From: Auriscalpium vulgare
Lineage: Eukaryota > Basidiomycota > Agaricomycetes > Russulales > Auriscalpiaceae
Length of the DNA: 64,000 nucleotides
Assembly: GCA_019915015.1 (NCBI GenBank)
Contig: JAHBBC010000002.1
Location: 2,418,001-2,482,000, forward strand
Direction: 5' to 3'
Positions within the stretch are counted from its first letter, which is position 1. Each line of letters begins with the position of its first letter. The notes beneath the pieces were generated by a model that was not told the DNA's origin, did not search any database, and saw nothing but the letters and a program-made list of their open reading frames with translations. Shown piece after piece: positions 11,901-21,440 of this stretch. The position numbers and the translations under genes are program-made.

Positions 11901-13063
11901 AGCCGCCGGGATACGACGACGGGACGGGACGAGTACTGCAGCTACTCAAATCTATTTACGGGCTCAAGCAAGCTGGCCGAGTCTGGAACGATCTACTCGA
12001 CGCAATTTTTGCGGAGCTAGGGTTCACTCGACTGTTCTCGGACCAGTGTGTATACATCAGACAGCAAGGCAACGATCTGTGGATCGTGGCAGTGCATGTT
12101 GATGATATGCCAATTCTAGCAACAGGCACGGAAGCTATGCGCACCATCAAAGAAGAGCTCAAATCGAAATTCGAGATCTCAGATCTCGGCGAGATCCGAC
12201 AAGTCGTCGGGCTCGAAGTCATTCGAGATCGCAAGCAAGGCACACTGAAGATCTCACAGAAATCATTCATTCGGCGCATACTCGAGCGCTTCGGGATGCC
12301 CAACGCGACACCAGTCGCAACACCTCTGGACCACAACGTGAAGCTCACGAAGGTTACGGAGATAGCGGAGACATCATTCCGATCCAATTATCAATCGGCG
12401 ATCGGATCTCTCATGTATCCTGCAATCGGCACTCGCCCTGACATTGCATTCGCAGTGCAATTCCTTAGTCAATTTAATTCTAATCCGGGTCCCGAGCACT
12501 GGACAGCAGTCAAGCGCGTCATGCGCTACCTCAAAGGGACGGAGGACTTGGGAATCGTGTACGGCGGAGAAACCACGGAGAAGCGAGGCATAGTTACCAG
12601 CCTCGAGGCTTACTCGGATGCCGATTGGGGAGGAAATTTGGATGACAGGAGGTCAACTTCCGGTTACGTCTTCAAGATCGCGGGAGGCCCGATCTCTTGG
12701 AGTTCGAAGAAGCAACCGACAGTTGCCATATCCAGTATGGAAGCAGAGTACATGGCCCTGAGCCATGCGGCACGCGAAACGATCTGGATTCGCAGATTCC
12801 TCAGGGAATTAGGCGCGCCCATGGACGAGCCGACGCAAATCAACGTCGATAACCAGGGCACCATCAAATTTTCGCAGAATCAGACTTTTCACGCCCGGAG
12901 CAAGCATATCGACATCCGGCATCATTTCATTCGAGACTGTATTACTTCTAACGAAGTGTCAGTTGAATACTGCGCGACCCTCGACAATCTCGCAGACGTA
13001 TTTACAAAAGCACTACCTAAACCGCATCACCAGGAACTTGTTCAGCACTTGGGAATGCGGTAA
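8948..13063 (+). CDS. Copia gag-pol polyprotein (1371 aa)
   Basis: One intact frame for a virus-like-particle protein and all replication enzymes. Order with approximate residues: UBN2-type gag (50-210); CCHC zinc knuckle CYACGKKGHMKADC (235-248); aspartic protease DSAATSHI (302); GAG-pre-integrase zinc site HRIFGHLN...CTACIQAKQH (440-480); integrase catalytic Asp in SDLWGP (505), Asp in RIDNGREY (568) and Glu in GIAERLNR (605); reverse transcriptase with VDVVGAYLNG (about 966) and the catalytic HVDD box (1050-1053, His replacing the common Tyr); RNase H with YSDADWGGN (about 1222) and SSMEAEYMALS. The length is normal for Copia. No frameshift or stop. The integrase-before-RT order separates it from the Gypsy element in this window. 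Confidence 0.97.
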   Translation: MSDNTYGSGTYNTVRIDALRGTENYAVWRMKIEDLLTNADLWDYVDGTAKKPAAAATGADAKVQEAADEKIRVWTKKSRQALSAIRLRVADPLLVYVRDEKEAAAAWSILEELYQPKGTLGLVLARRNFFRAECAEGADVEEHIRKMRGLQSDLHSLGHQISDEDFGMALLTSLPESWDPYIRSIDRTALGKSGTVMSRILEETKRQKEKAEKPSSDTALAAYKGKKKFDTRNITCYACGKKGHMKADCRSSKRDNGTGRQNGGGGNTAQANTAQEAPKKEEYAFASENSLTNRAGPPLWLADSAATSHIVRERSHFSSYRDTPGDIVRGVGNHSIAALGRGDVPVTFQVEGKSVQGVLRDAIHAPLAVANLVSIPRITENSMQVTFENDYLMIRTRAGTNIAKGRKVGRMYIMDLKPGSGAFPEMALVSGNARSWDSWHRIFGHLNMGSIKMLKSKNMVEGMNVDEGSAPEEQCTACIQAKQHVTPFPKESDTKIAEIGDLTVSDLWGPARTRGIRGEFYYVSFTDGKSRRSMVHFLKGKTGVLEKLKYYKSYIETQAGRKMKRFRIDNGREYLNEGILKFLLENGIKLELTAPHSSAQNGIAERLNRTLVEHARAMLLAHDLPKYLWPEAVAYATYLKNRSPTRALPDGKTPDEIFWGKKPDVSLLREFGTRCWVLQQDGQQGKLESKSRDMLFVGLSDNSRAWRYYNPQTRQVQTSRNIIFEEEKTITMGTGEEHILEAPARLEGEKDAEAGKSEPTAGQGGERGETVPPAEAPKAPTPSKIPTPRAPSTRIAQHAPTNFRLLNNPAARGPREWKHHVPTDQAPVAVDKAAEEEEDEHEEYVLMTGSLVNDDPVDIKEAMTRPDWPKWKEAIERELGQLEKLGTYVKVELPADRDPVGCKWVLRTKRDTDGNIIKYKARLVAQGFSQIPGIDFFETYSPVVRLETLRMLFAIGAKYDLEIHVVDVVGAYLNGELKEEIYMKQPPGYDDGTGRVLQLLKSIYGLKQAGRVWNDLLDAIFAELGFTRLFSDQCVYIRQQGNDLWIVAVHVDDMPILATGTEAMRTIKEELKSKFEISDLGEIRQVVGLEVIRDRKQGTLKISQKSFIRRILERFGMPNATPVATPLDHNVKLTKVTEIAETSFRSNYQSAIGSLMYPAIGTRPDIAFAVQFLSQFNSNPGPEHWTAVKRVMRYLKGTEDLGIVYGGETTEKRGIVTSLEAYSDADWGGNLDDRRSTSGYVFKIAGGPISWSSKKQPTVAISSMEAEYMALSHAARETIWIRRFLRELGAPMDEPTQINVDNQGTIKFSQNQTFHARSKHIDIRHHFIRDCITSNEVSVEYCATLDNLADVFTKALPKPHHQELVQHLGMR

Positions 13064-13067
13064 TCGG

Positions 13068-13081
13068 GAGTCGAGGGGGAG
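13068..13081 (+). promoter_or_regulatory. Copia polypurine tract
   Basis: A purine-rich run (AGTCGAGGGGGAG) directly abuts the right LTR and would prime plus-strand synthesis. Confidence 0.8.
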
Positions 13082-13279
13082 TGTTGTAGTTAGTGGGAGA
13101 AGCCACTCGGCGACTCCCGAACATACTAGATTAGATTACTAAGTACAGTAGATAAGCGAATTCCTAGTCATAGGAATATTCCAGTAGTCTTGTACTTAGG
13201 TATAAAGGCTCGCGTTCAGGAGCCGGAATAAATTAATCTTATTCTCTATTTTACTCGCTCTCTACTTGTTTATTCTACA
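13082..13279 (+). repeat. Copia 3' LTR (198 bp)
   Basis: Appears identical to 8669-8866 on reading, including TATA and AATAAA. The duplication ATGAC follows at 13280-13284. Confidence 0.95.
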
Positions 13280-15963
13280 ATGACATCTCTGATCCTCAAT
13301 GTTGGCCCTCAAGCAGCGGCGCCTAGCGAGACACCATCCGCACTATCTATGTCAGATCTTATGCCAGCAACTGAGGCCGTCTTGACTATCGCTCCGCAAA
13401 AACTGGAACACATGCATACCCCATCAGAACAAATGGGAAAAAAAGTGGAGGCTATCAGCAAAGGTCCAGAAGCTGTGGAAAAAGTGATAAATGTATATGA
13501 CACTTGGGGAAGTGCAATGGACAAATTTCAATGGTTTGTGAATGTGGTTGATGATATTGCAGAGGCAGGTCTGCCTTTCTTCTTCTCTGACATGATCTGA
13601 GAAGACTTGTTTTAGATCCACCCATATGTGAAGGCAGCATGGATGCTGCTATCAGTGCTACCAAAGGTGGGTATTGTAGCTGCTGTCAGAAACTGTGAGC
13701 CCTTGACTTAAATTGCATTGTTTAGACTTTCTTGAAGCAGGTTCAACTTGATCAGGATATACATGACCTCTTCTCCACTATAAGGGATACATTTGAACTT
13801 CTACAAGAGGCTGGACAAATCATGAAGAAGCCTGAGACGAAACAGGCAAAAATACTCATTACTATGGTAAAGTTGATACGCTCTGCTGGTGAATTTATTC
13901 AAGAATATGCAGCAGAACCATCATTTTGTAAGTTGTGAAGGATATCAATAATGGATACAATGAGGCTAATCCTTTTCTAGTAAAGCAATTTTGGTCAAAC
14001 CTCCATGGATCAGCAGATGCAGTGATCAAAGAATACACTCAAGCTCTTGTTGGTTTACAAAAGAGCTTTTCAGACCATGCTACAGTGCATACTCAAGCCA
14101 ATACAACAATTGCAGTAGAACTTATCAATGGACTGTCCATTCAGCTGAAAGAAGTACTACAGCTGATGAAGGATGAAGGTTAGTAATCCCATGCCACATG
14201 TAATATTCAACTAACACTTTATTACACAGGCCTGAACAGAGAAATTGATAAATTACTTGTTTATTATGAACCAGGCTCCTCTAAGCACCCTAAAGTGAAC
14301 ACTGGGTGTCTTGCTGGTACAAGGACAAAATTCTTGGACCATATCTATGCATGGATAAAAAATCCAGAGTCAGATCATGCTCTTGTATTGTTTGGCAAAG
14401 CAGGCACAGGAAAATCATCTATTGCACATGAGATTTTGAATCATTTTCCAAAAGACAAGCAGTCTATTACATCCTTTGTCTTTATGAGGTCAGAGTCACA
14501 GAACACATTACACAATTTTTTGCCAACACTGGCTTATAATTTTGCCAAGTTGTATCCCTCATTCAAATCTGAACTGGGCAAGAGTATGAAAGAGTCAGAG
14601 TGGCTGGGTACTTGGCAATATAAGAACCATTTCAATTGTCTCTTACAACAACCATTTGACAAGTTACAAACTGAAAAGGCACCACCTATTGTAATTGTGA
14701 TTGATGCCTTGGATGAAAGCGGTGACACTGTAGATAAACATGGATTGCATGTTTTCCTAGCACAAAACATTTCAAGGCTTCCTTCAAATATCCGAGTCTT
14801 AATCACTTCTAGGACTGAAGAAGACATTGTGGATGCCTTCAAACGTGCCCATTCAGTACAAATCAAGTACATGGATGACCCAATACTAGCAGCTACCACC
14901 AATGATGATATTCAGAAATATATATCTCAAGAATTATCAGATATTGCACCTAAAGTCATTTCAGAAGAAGAATTTAAGAAGACTGTAGAACAATTGACAG
15001 CAAAAGCTGAAGGTCTATTTCAGTGGGCTGCAGTGGCATGTGAATACATTCAGAAACCACCTACTGGCTTGACAACACGAAAATGCATCAAACGCCTATT
15101 GGCCACAGATAAATTCAAACCTCTTGATACCTTGTATGAGTTGATTCTTGAAGTGAAATTCAACGACCTTCAGAGTCAGTTTACTTCTGTGGTTGGCCAG
15201 CTTCTTTCTGCTTTTGAACCACTTTCTGTATCTGCCCTTACAGCCTTGCAACAATATTGCAACATAGATGAGGAACAACCACTTGAGGAAGAGGACACAG
15301 AGCTAGTCACAACTATATTATCTCATCTGGGCTCACTTTTGACTAATGTGTCATCTACATCACATCTCCCTGTTGTACCACTTCACATATCTTTCCGTGA
15401 CTTTCTCCTTGAGGAGGGGAGAACCACACTGTTTCATATTGATACAGCTCAAGCGCACTTCAGCATGGCAAAATCCTCTTTGAAAGTCATGTATAGCAAG
15501 AATGGCCTTAAATTCAACATTTGTAGCCTTACTACATCACACGTGGCGAACAAAGATGTATTTGATCTTCAAGCTCATATTGAAGCAAATATTCCATCAC
15601 ATCTGTCTTATGCTTGCTGCTTTTGGGGTACACATTTGCAACACTGTTGCTTTGAAGAAACACTATGTATGGATATCAAAGCGTTCTTGGAGACGAAGGC
15701 TCTCTACTGGCTGGAAGTACTCAGCCTTCTAGGCAAAGTACATTTTGCTTCACAAATGTTACAATCTCTAAAATTGTGGCTGAACCAAGGGGTGAGTGGG
15801 CTGTATCTTGAATGCTGGCATACTAATATAGTCAAGGTTCCAGTTAAATTCAAGCTTAACCAAAACCTCAACTAGAACCATGACTATCAAACTCAGGACA
15901 CTTGTGGATGATATGATCACGTTTGTGCAGTATTTTGGTGTTCCAATCTCACAAAGTGCACCA
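13280..15963 (+). pseudogene. NLR part 2: linker, helical region and NACHT ATPase
   Basis: The frame continues directly from the pre-Copia exon (TSLILNVGPQ). It then reads KFQWFVNVVDDIAE, an intron, IHPYVKAAWMLLSVLPK, an intron, VQLDQDIHDLFSTI and further small exons of the helical region. The first of these introns fits only a GC-AG boundary. The exon from about 14229 carries NACHT: Walker A LFGKAGTGKSSIAHEI (about 14390), Walker B IVIVIDALDESGD (about 14690), then LPSNIRVLITSRTEED, LFQWAAVACEYIQ and the winged-helix part. After KLWLNQG the frame leaves the gene, and the coding sequence resumes as LVDDMITFVQYFGVPISQSAP up to 15963. The intron between these two parts does not join cleanly, so a small indel is possible. 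Confidence 0.85.
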
Positions 15964-17377
15964 CTTGGTGGGAAATGGCCAGTGCAAGCATGGCAGTACA
16001 ATTACTCTTAATCATTTAGGGGGCAGGGGGGAGAGGGGCTTGGCCATTAAATATACCCAAGCAAAATTGCTGACAGTCTAGGCTTGGGGATTGTCTCTAT
16101 CACTGGGTGGTAGCTCAACATCCTGCATGCTCCGATGCACTAGGTGATCGGAGGTGAGTGTTGCAATGTTGTGACATTGTGATTATTCTTCCGGTAAGAA
16201 TGCTCCGGAATGGTGGTCAGAATCCTGAGGCAATAATCGGGACATTGATAAAAATACAAAACAATCGGGATCAGAACGATGCAGTGTGAGTACAAGAACT
16301 GAGGTGAACAATGGTCAGAGGACAGTGGTGCGACTGCAGAGGAATACAGATGTCACAGTGACTGGAGTGGCATCGTGCATACATTCTGATGACAATCTCA
16401 ACAGTAAACATGTCTGATGGAATTCCGACGCGTTGTGACAGCTGTGGGAGGTGCTGTGCTCGAGGTCACGTGGTGGCAGTTGGAACAACGAGCAAGTGGT
16501 CGGATGACTGTGTGTGCTGCGTGCGACAGCGTCGCTGGCGCGAGTGTGGTGTTCAAGGTATGATTCCGATTGCGTGACTGCTCTGCAAGACTCCAATCTT
16601 GTGAGCGGTTGGAAGAACTAATCAGGTGGTCGGAGCACTGCTGTGCGATGCTGCGATCTTCAGAATTGTGTGTCTGTCGACTTGATGAAAGTGCGAAAAT
16701 TCTGTAATGATCGCCTCGCAGCATGGAGCGATGTGTATCAGCACCGTCACCGTTGTGCTGACGCGCCACACAACATCGACAATGTGTATCTTGGCTTCCA
16801 CTATGCCTATGGAGGCGGTTCCGGGCTCAATCAAGGGCTTGGATGTCATGTATTCCTAAGATGCCCAAGAGTTTATCTGATGCTGTATTTCACGGCAAAA
16901 GAGTTGTATTTTATTTTCACATGTATGTAATTTCTATCCACAGTAGCACCATAGAATTGCATGTATATGTGAATCAGTCATGATAGTATACATCACTATC
17001 TCGATTGAGCCCAGAACCACCTCCACAGGTGCAGTAGAAGCTGAGATACATGTTGTCAATGTCTCATGGCACGTCAGCACGACAGCAACAACACGTCACA
17101 TGTTGTGGGAAGCAGCGGCGATGTGTAAGCGTTGGAGTCAAGAGCGAAGCCACGGCACCTGGTGGCGCCGCAGCCGACGGGTCGAAGACCTCTGAACTCT
17201 TTTTTTCAGTGATTCTCATCCATTTTGCAAATCACAACAATTGTAGCTTTATATATATATATCTTTTCCCAAAGTACCAAAGAAGGGGAAAGAAATTGAT
17301 GCAAAGAGCAAACTGTCTTGTAGGGCAGGAGAAGATAGAAGGTCAACAACTACTGTACATATCCTACAAAGCTAAAT

Positions 17378-17457
17378 GGCCTTGTAGTGTAGTGGTCAAT
17401 ACTATTGGTTGATATAAAGAACCAAGAGGTTGTAGGTTCAATTCTCCCTCTGTGCGA
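17378..17457 (+). ncRNA. tRNA-like pol III unit (SINE head type) in copy 1
   Basis: An A-box match TAGTGTAGTGG (17385-17395) and a B-box match GGTTCAATTC (17435-17444) lie at normal spacing and are followed by a T5 run at about 17459. The 5' part resembles tRNA D-arm sequence, but the T-stem and acceptor do not pair well, so it is tRNA-derived rather than a working tRNA. The same unit is present in copy 2 at 38998-39080. Confidence 0.6.
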
Positions 17458-17504
17458 CTTTTTAATAATATAATTATTCTGCCCGGGTATTGTAGTAGCC
17501 GGGT

Positions 17505-17575
17505 TTGTGCACCATGACGCGTTTAAACCTGCACCCAGTTGAAAGTGCCGGTTGATGCGTCATGGTGCGTGTTTG
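17505..17575. repeat. Hairpin with GCACCATGACGC arms
   Basis: GTGCACCATGACGCG is followed after about 30 nt by GCGTCATGGTGCGTG, an imperfect palindrome inside copy 1. It is also kept in copy 2 near 38890-38950. Confidence 0.6.
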
Positions 17576-18530
17576 GCCTACCCGTGGGAAGATTTTACCT
17601 AAAATGGAAATCATGCAGTATTTTTGCTGACTCGAGAACAATTGAAAACATGTTCATATTGTTGCTGGTTAGCTTGCAAAACGCAAAATACTTGCAGACA
17701 TGAGTGTCTTTGGAAGTGAGAAGGTGTTGAAAAGCATTGGGCAGGAGCTACTTAGCTAAAAATTGCTCAATTACCGGGTAACCGGGTACTTTATCCCCGG
17801 GATTAGTAAGCAATGACTCATTGACCGGCAAAAATCCCAGTCTGCCTGATTCAACTGCGTCATTTTCCCACGCTTGTTGAGGAATTATATCATTGGCTAT
17901 TCACATGATCAACATCCTCTCAACACTTCTGGTATATATAATGCATGGTAGTTAGCAACTAGAGCCCTCCCAATTGCCAACCTCACCATTGTCACCCCGT
18001 GGGAACATGTTACCAAAAAGGGAAGTTAGAAGGCCTTCTCTTCTGACCTGAGAACAATTGGTATCATGTGTATATCAATGCTAATTAGCTTGGAAAATGC
18101 AAAATACTCGCAGACACGAGTTTCTTTTGCAGTGCAAAGGTGTGTAAATCACAGGGCAGGCAGGAGCTACTTAGCTAAGAATTACAGAATTAGGCAGATG
18201 GGACGACACAACTTGACTTTAGTCCAAGCTTTGGGACATATCTCCTAGAGCATTCTTTCTAATGCATGCATTTCGCCTGGCTGATGGAGGAAATAAATGA
18301 TTAGGAGGAATCATAATTAAGAGTACTCGTAATGGGAACCATGCTAGTGCTATAGTTGAAGTGTGAGGATCCTGCAAGGTGCGGCAGGACCTGCTTAGCT
18401 AAGAATTACTGAAAAAGGCAGTTGGGACGACGCGACTTGACCGTGGGATCTATTTCCTAAAGCGACTTATAATGTGTTCACGTTTTGGCCTGACTTGGTT
18501 GAAGAAAGAAACGATTAAGAGTAATCGTAA

Positions 18531-19200
18531 CATATCTATATTTCTGCTCTTCCATTTGCACCAAAAGAGTCTTGGATGCTCAAGCAGTATATAGCAAGAT
18601 TCCCCAGGACACTGTCTCTCAAAAAAGGGCGGCTCACAGAATGGCCTGCATTACGAATGATTATTCAGTGTCAAGAATGGATATCAACAGTGTGCTTCTC
18701 ACCAGATGGCCAGAGTATTGCCTCAGGGTCAGGTGACAGGACTGTGCGGGTGTGGAATGCAGCCACAGGTGCTACAGTTGCAGGGCCATTTGAGGGGCAC
18801 ACAGACACAGTCTGGTCCGTGGCATTCTCACCAGATGGCCAGAGCATTGCCTCAGGGTCAGATGATGGCACTGTGCGGGTATGGAATGCAGCCACAGGTG
18901 TAACAGTTGCAGGGCCATTTGAGGGGCACACAAATACAGTCAATTCTGTGGCATTCTCACCAGATGGCCAGAGCATTGCCTCAGGGTCAGATGATGGCAC
19001 TGTGCGGGTATGGAATGCAGCCACAGGTGCCGTAGTTGCAGGGCCATTTGAGGGGCACACAAATTGGGTCACCTCTGTTGCATTCTCACCAGATGGCCAG
19101 AGTATTGCCTCAGGGTCAGGTGACAGGACTGTGCGGGTGTGGAATGCAGCCACAGGTGCTACAGTTGCAGGGCCATTTGAGGGGCACACACTCCCAGTCG
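18531..19200 (+). pseudogene. NLR part 3: WD40 repeats, truncated
   Basis: The exon resumes with HIYISALPFAPKESW and then LPALRM-type linker sequence, followed by four WD40 repeats (FSPDGQSIASGS, TVRVWNAATG, AGPFEGHT). The unit is 42 aa or 126 bp and the copies are almost identical in DNA, as in NLRs with high internal conservation whose arrays change by unequal exchange. The array is cut inside the next repeat at about 19199, where the sequence turns into GC-rich Gypsy-end DNA. WD40 arrays of this type form the ligand-sensing propeller; four repeats are too few for one. Confidence 0.85.
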
Positions 19201-20954
19201 TTGATAGACACAACCAGGTAGTAGGGCGGAATGCGTAACGTAGCACCAATCCCTAGAGCGCTGCAGAGATGTCAGTGTGTGTGCGAGCGAGCGTCAGGAG
19301 TCCCGGAGTAAGCGACGACCGTCTCCGATCAATCGTACTGCGATCCGATCGAGAGCGCAGCAGCGACAAGGCGATCGATCGACTCTCCGACCGATCGGAA
19401 AGCAAGACTTCGACGTACGACGTCGGAAGGCTGCGACGCGACTGCGATCGAGGACTCGGGCAAAGGGGCAACAACGATGGAACAAGATGAGAGCGATAAG
19501 ACGGGAGGCGAGAACAAAGGCTAAGGCAATGACTGAGGCTGAGGCGCGAGAGCAGTCAACCGATGTTGACCGCTATACGATACGACGTGGGCGAGAGTGC
19601 ACGACTTGTGCTCGGAGCGATGAGGGGGAACGTAACTTGCATTTCGCAGAGTATCTGACGACTATTTATACGATGCGACGAGTATAGTGCGTGTCCAATC
19701 GAGTAAGTACGGAGACATCGGAAAAGACAAAGAAAACAAGATAGCGGCGTCATATGAAATAGTACGAACAATGAGTAGAGGTCATGCGCCGGTCAGACGA
19801 CGAGGAGCGAGGCGGGGAACGGTGTCGAGCGAGCGATCAGCGCTGTCAAAGGACAAAGGAGGCGGCGCGGGAAACGATCCTCTCTGTCGTCGACTGTGGG
19901 AAACAGCTTCGGGGAGCGCGGGAACGGACAAGGCGCGCCATATCGAGCGCGATAGCGGTGGTCCGATGATGTGGGCACGAGGCTGCGTCTTCCGATTGCG
20001 AACGTTCGGAGTGTACCACTCTCGACGCGGTCGCGACTGAGTCACGTGTCGATTGCAAGTCGCGTCGTGACTGCGGGGGCGTAGCGCAGGTCGTAAGGCG
20101 CTAGGGCGCGTCGGAGGGAAGCGGGCGAGTCGGTAGCGCTGAGTCGGGGGGCGTCGGGGTAGTCGGGATTGTGGGGCGGACAATGCGCGAACGGACAATG
20201 CGCGACTGAGGCGGTACTCGGATGGCGTGAGAGCTCCGGAGTTGCGTAGCGCCGAGCGTGTCTGTCGTGCGACCAGGCTGTGCGAGTCTGATGAAATCTG
20301 ATGCGTCGTGACGGGCGTGGGAAATGCTGTGCTGGCGAGCGTGTGGCGACTGGGGGCGCGTGGTGCGAGCAGCGTGGGAGTCGGCTGGGTGTTCCGATCG
20401 TGGCGCAGGAAGGCCGAGGTCACGTGACCGAGGACTTAGTCGAAAATACGAAAAGACAGTCGAGATCCCCTCCCAGCGCGGGACGGGGCTTGTCACCTCC
20501 TCCTCACTGAGAACCTGACCGTCCACGGTCAGTGCGTCGAGGCGATGCCGTCGTACGGGAGTAGTCGGAAAGCGAAATGAATGGCGGGGGAGTCGGAGAC
20601 GAATAGCGGGCATGTCGGGAGCGATTAGCGGAGTCGGTTGGGATCGGATGACTGCGGCGGGCGAGGTCGGCGGAAAATACCCAAGTCGGAGACGAACGTG
20701 CGAGTCTGGAGGGTCGTCGCAGGAAGGGTCGATACTGGATGAAGACGTAGGCGCCGTGGTGATGTCATGGGCTAGGCGCGGCGCGTCATGCAGCCGGGAA
20801 GGTGTACTTGGCTACCAAAGGCGATCGCAGGTGAGGCGGAGACGTGGGGTCGGAGTCCGGTATTCGTCGGCACGTCGCTGGCAGCACAAGGGCGCGATCG
20901 AAAATTCTGCGACTTCGAACGAATTGCTAGGGGACAATGGGGACGTCGGAATCG

Positions 20955-20962
20955 CATAAAAG
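20955..20962 (+). promoter_or_regulatory. TATA box of the gene separated by KDZ-A
   Basis: GCATAAAAGGC lies 66 nt upstream of the ATG at 21026. That ATG is one copy of the duplicated start codon; the matching coding sequence begins at 33151 on the far side of KDZ-A. Confidence 0.5.
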
Positions 20963-21020
20963 GCGTGCGATCGCGAGTCGGAGGCTCCATCTTCCTGCCT
21001 TCCTACCACTGGCGCTCGCT

Positions 21021-21028
21021 TGAAAATG
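21021..21028 (+). repeat. KDZ-A target duplication, left copy (TGAAAATG)
   Basis: TGAAAATG is repeated exactly at 33146-33153. Eight bp is the duplication size reported for Zisupton/KDZ transposons. It includes the start codon ATG of the host gene. Confidence 0.85.
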
Positions 21029-21440
21029 AGCGGTGGTGGTAACTTAAGTAACTAAAAGACTGCTGTAGTAGCAAAGCTGTAGTGGTTTGTGCAGTTGGTA
21101 TATAGTAAGTACTAGTATTACTACTCTGCTAGCAACTTCTACTACAGTACTACTAGGGCAAATAGCAGCGCAAAAAGCATAGTTTTTACTACATTGCCTG
21201 CAAATTTTACTACGGTTTTACTAGTGCAAATAGCAGCCTGGTTTTTACTACATTGCCTGCACATTTTACTACGGTTTTAGTATTGCAAATAGCAGCACAA
21301 AAAGCCTAGTTTTTACTATTGCCTGCAACTTCTACTACAGTATTATTCACCCAAATAGCTCCATATCAAGTGTACTTTTTAGCATATTGCCTGCAATTTC
21401 TACTCTGGCCCAAATAGCTCTATAAAAAGCGTAGATTGCA
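21029..21440. repeat. KDZ-A left terminal and subterminal repeats
   Basis: Imperfect repeats of 55-70 bp based on TTTTTACTACATTGCCTGCA and CAAATAGCAGC, rich in TACTA. The first 100 nt are an inverted match to 33040-33145. Confidence 0.75.

Larger units (their letters stand above)
8669..13279 (+). mobile_element. Full-length Copia (Ty1-type) LTR retrotransposon
   Basis: The element is complete: 198-bp LTRs at both ends, primer-binding site, one uninterrupted gag-pol frame and polypurine tract, flanked by the 5-bp duplication ATGAC. The LTRs read identical by eye, which points to recent insertion. It disrupts the linker exon of the NLR gene. Nothing visible would prevent activity. Confidence 0.95.
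15964..18530 (+). mobile_element. Unclassified non-coding element, copy 1 (2567 bp, inside NLR)
   Basis: Inserted precisely between NLR codons for QSAP and HIYIS. Outer ends read CTTGGTGGGAAATGG and AGTAATCGTAA. Near both ends is an inverted pair around ATTACTCTTAATC, but the left end carries 33 extra nt outside it. There is no target duplication: flanks joined at 15963/18531 rebuild the gene exactly. A reverse-complement copy occupies 37926-42657. It contains a tRNA-like pol III unit, inverted subrepeats (about 16740-16845 with 16998-17090), a hairpin near 17505-17570 and direct subrepeats (17620-17780 with 18040-18195). No protein-coding frame is recognised. Compared with copy 2 it lacks about 2.2 kb, apparently lost between two related subrepeats near 16410. 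No class assigned. Confidence 0.75.
7831..19200 (+). pseudogene. C2-NACHT-WD40 NLR (STAND) gene, split by three mobile elements
   Basis: Fungal NLRs of this design sense non-self or damage and oligomerise through the NACHT ATPase. The gene survives in pieces: C2 exons (about 8160-8668), linker, helical region and NACHT (13280-15963) and WD40 repeats (18531-19200). A Copia element splits the exon after codons for KPVSM, a 2.6-kb element splits QSAP from HIYISALPFAP, and the end of a Gypsy element cuts the WD40 array. Joining 8668 to 13285 after removing one ATGAC copy, and 15963 to 18531, keeps frame and motif continuity, which shows one ancestral gene. The first ATG is unresolved; 7831 (MNPPRDTESDQ followed by a GT intron) is one candidate. 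As it stands it cannot make the full protein; truncated products from separate parts are possible. Confidence 0.8.
19200..21028. other. Gypsy distal region, GC-rich, probable LTR plus promoter
   Basis: No gene recognised. The part next to the NLR (from TTGATAGACACAACC at 19201) is where the 3' LTR would lie, but with no second LTR in view its limits cannot be set. Around 20498-20540 a stretch matches, on the minus strand, the pol segment at about 37013-37050 (encoding LTxDGQxLSEEE). The right end is the promoter region of the gene now starting at 33151. Confidence 0.45.

Noticed and set aside
17378..17457. Functional tRNA gene
   Set aside because: A and B boxes are present but T-stem and acceptor do not pair and the anticodon arm is irregular; better explained as tRNA-derived.
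15964..18530. Helitron
   Set aside because: Ends are not TC...CTRR, insertion is not between A and T, and no 3' hairpin of the usual type precedes the end.
15964..18530. Large spliceosomal intron of the NLR
   Set aside because: Exact ends are CT...AA rather than GT...AG, and a second copy inserted elsewhere in non-genic repeat DNA shows that it is mobile.
18690..19195. Assembly-collapse or CRISPR-like repeat in the NLR
   Set aside because: The 126-bp period equals one 42-aa WD40 repeat with the expected motifs, a known type of coding repeat.
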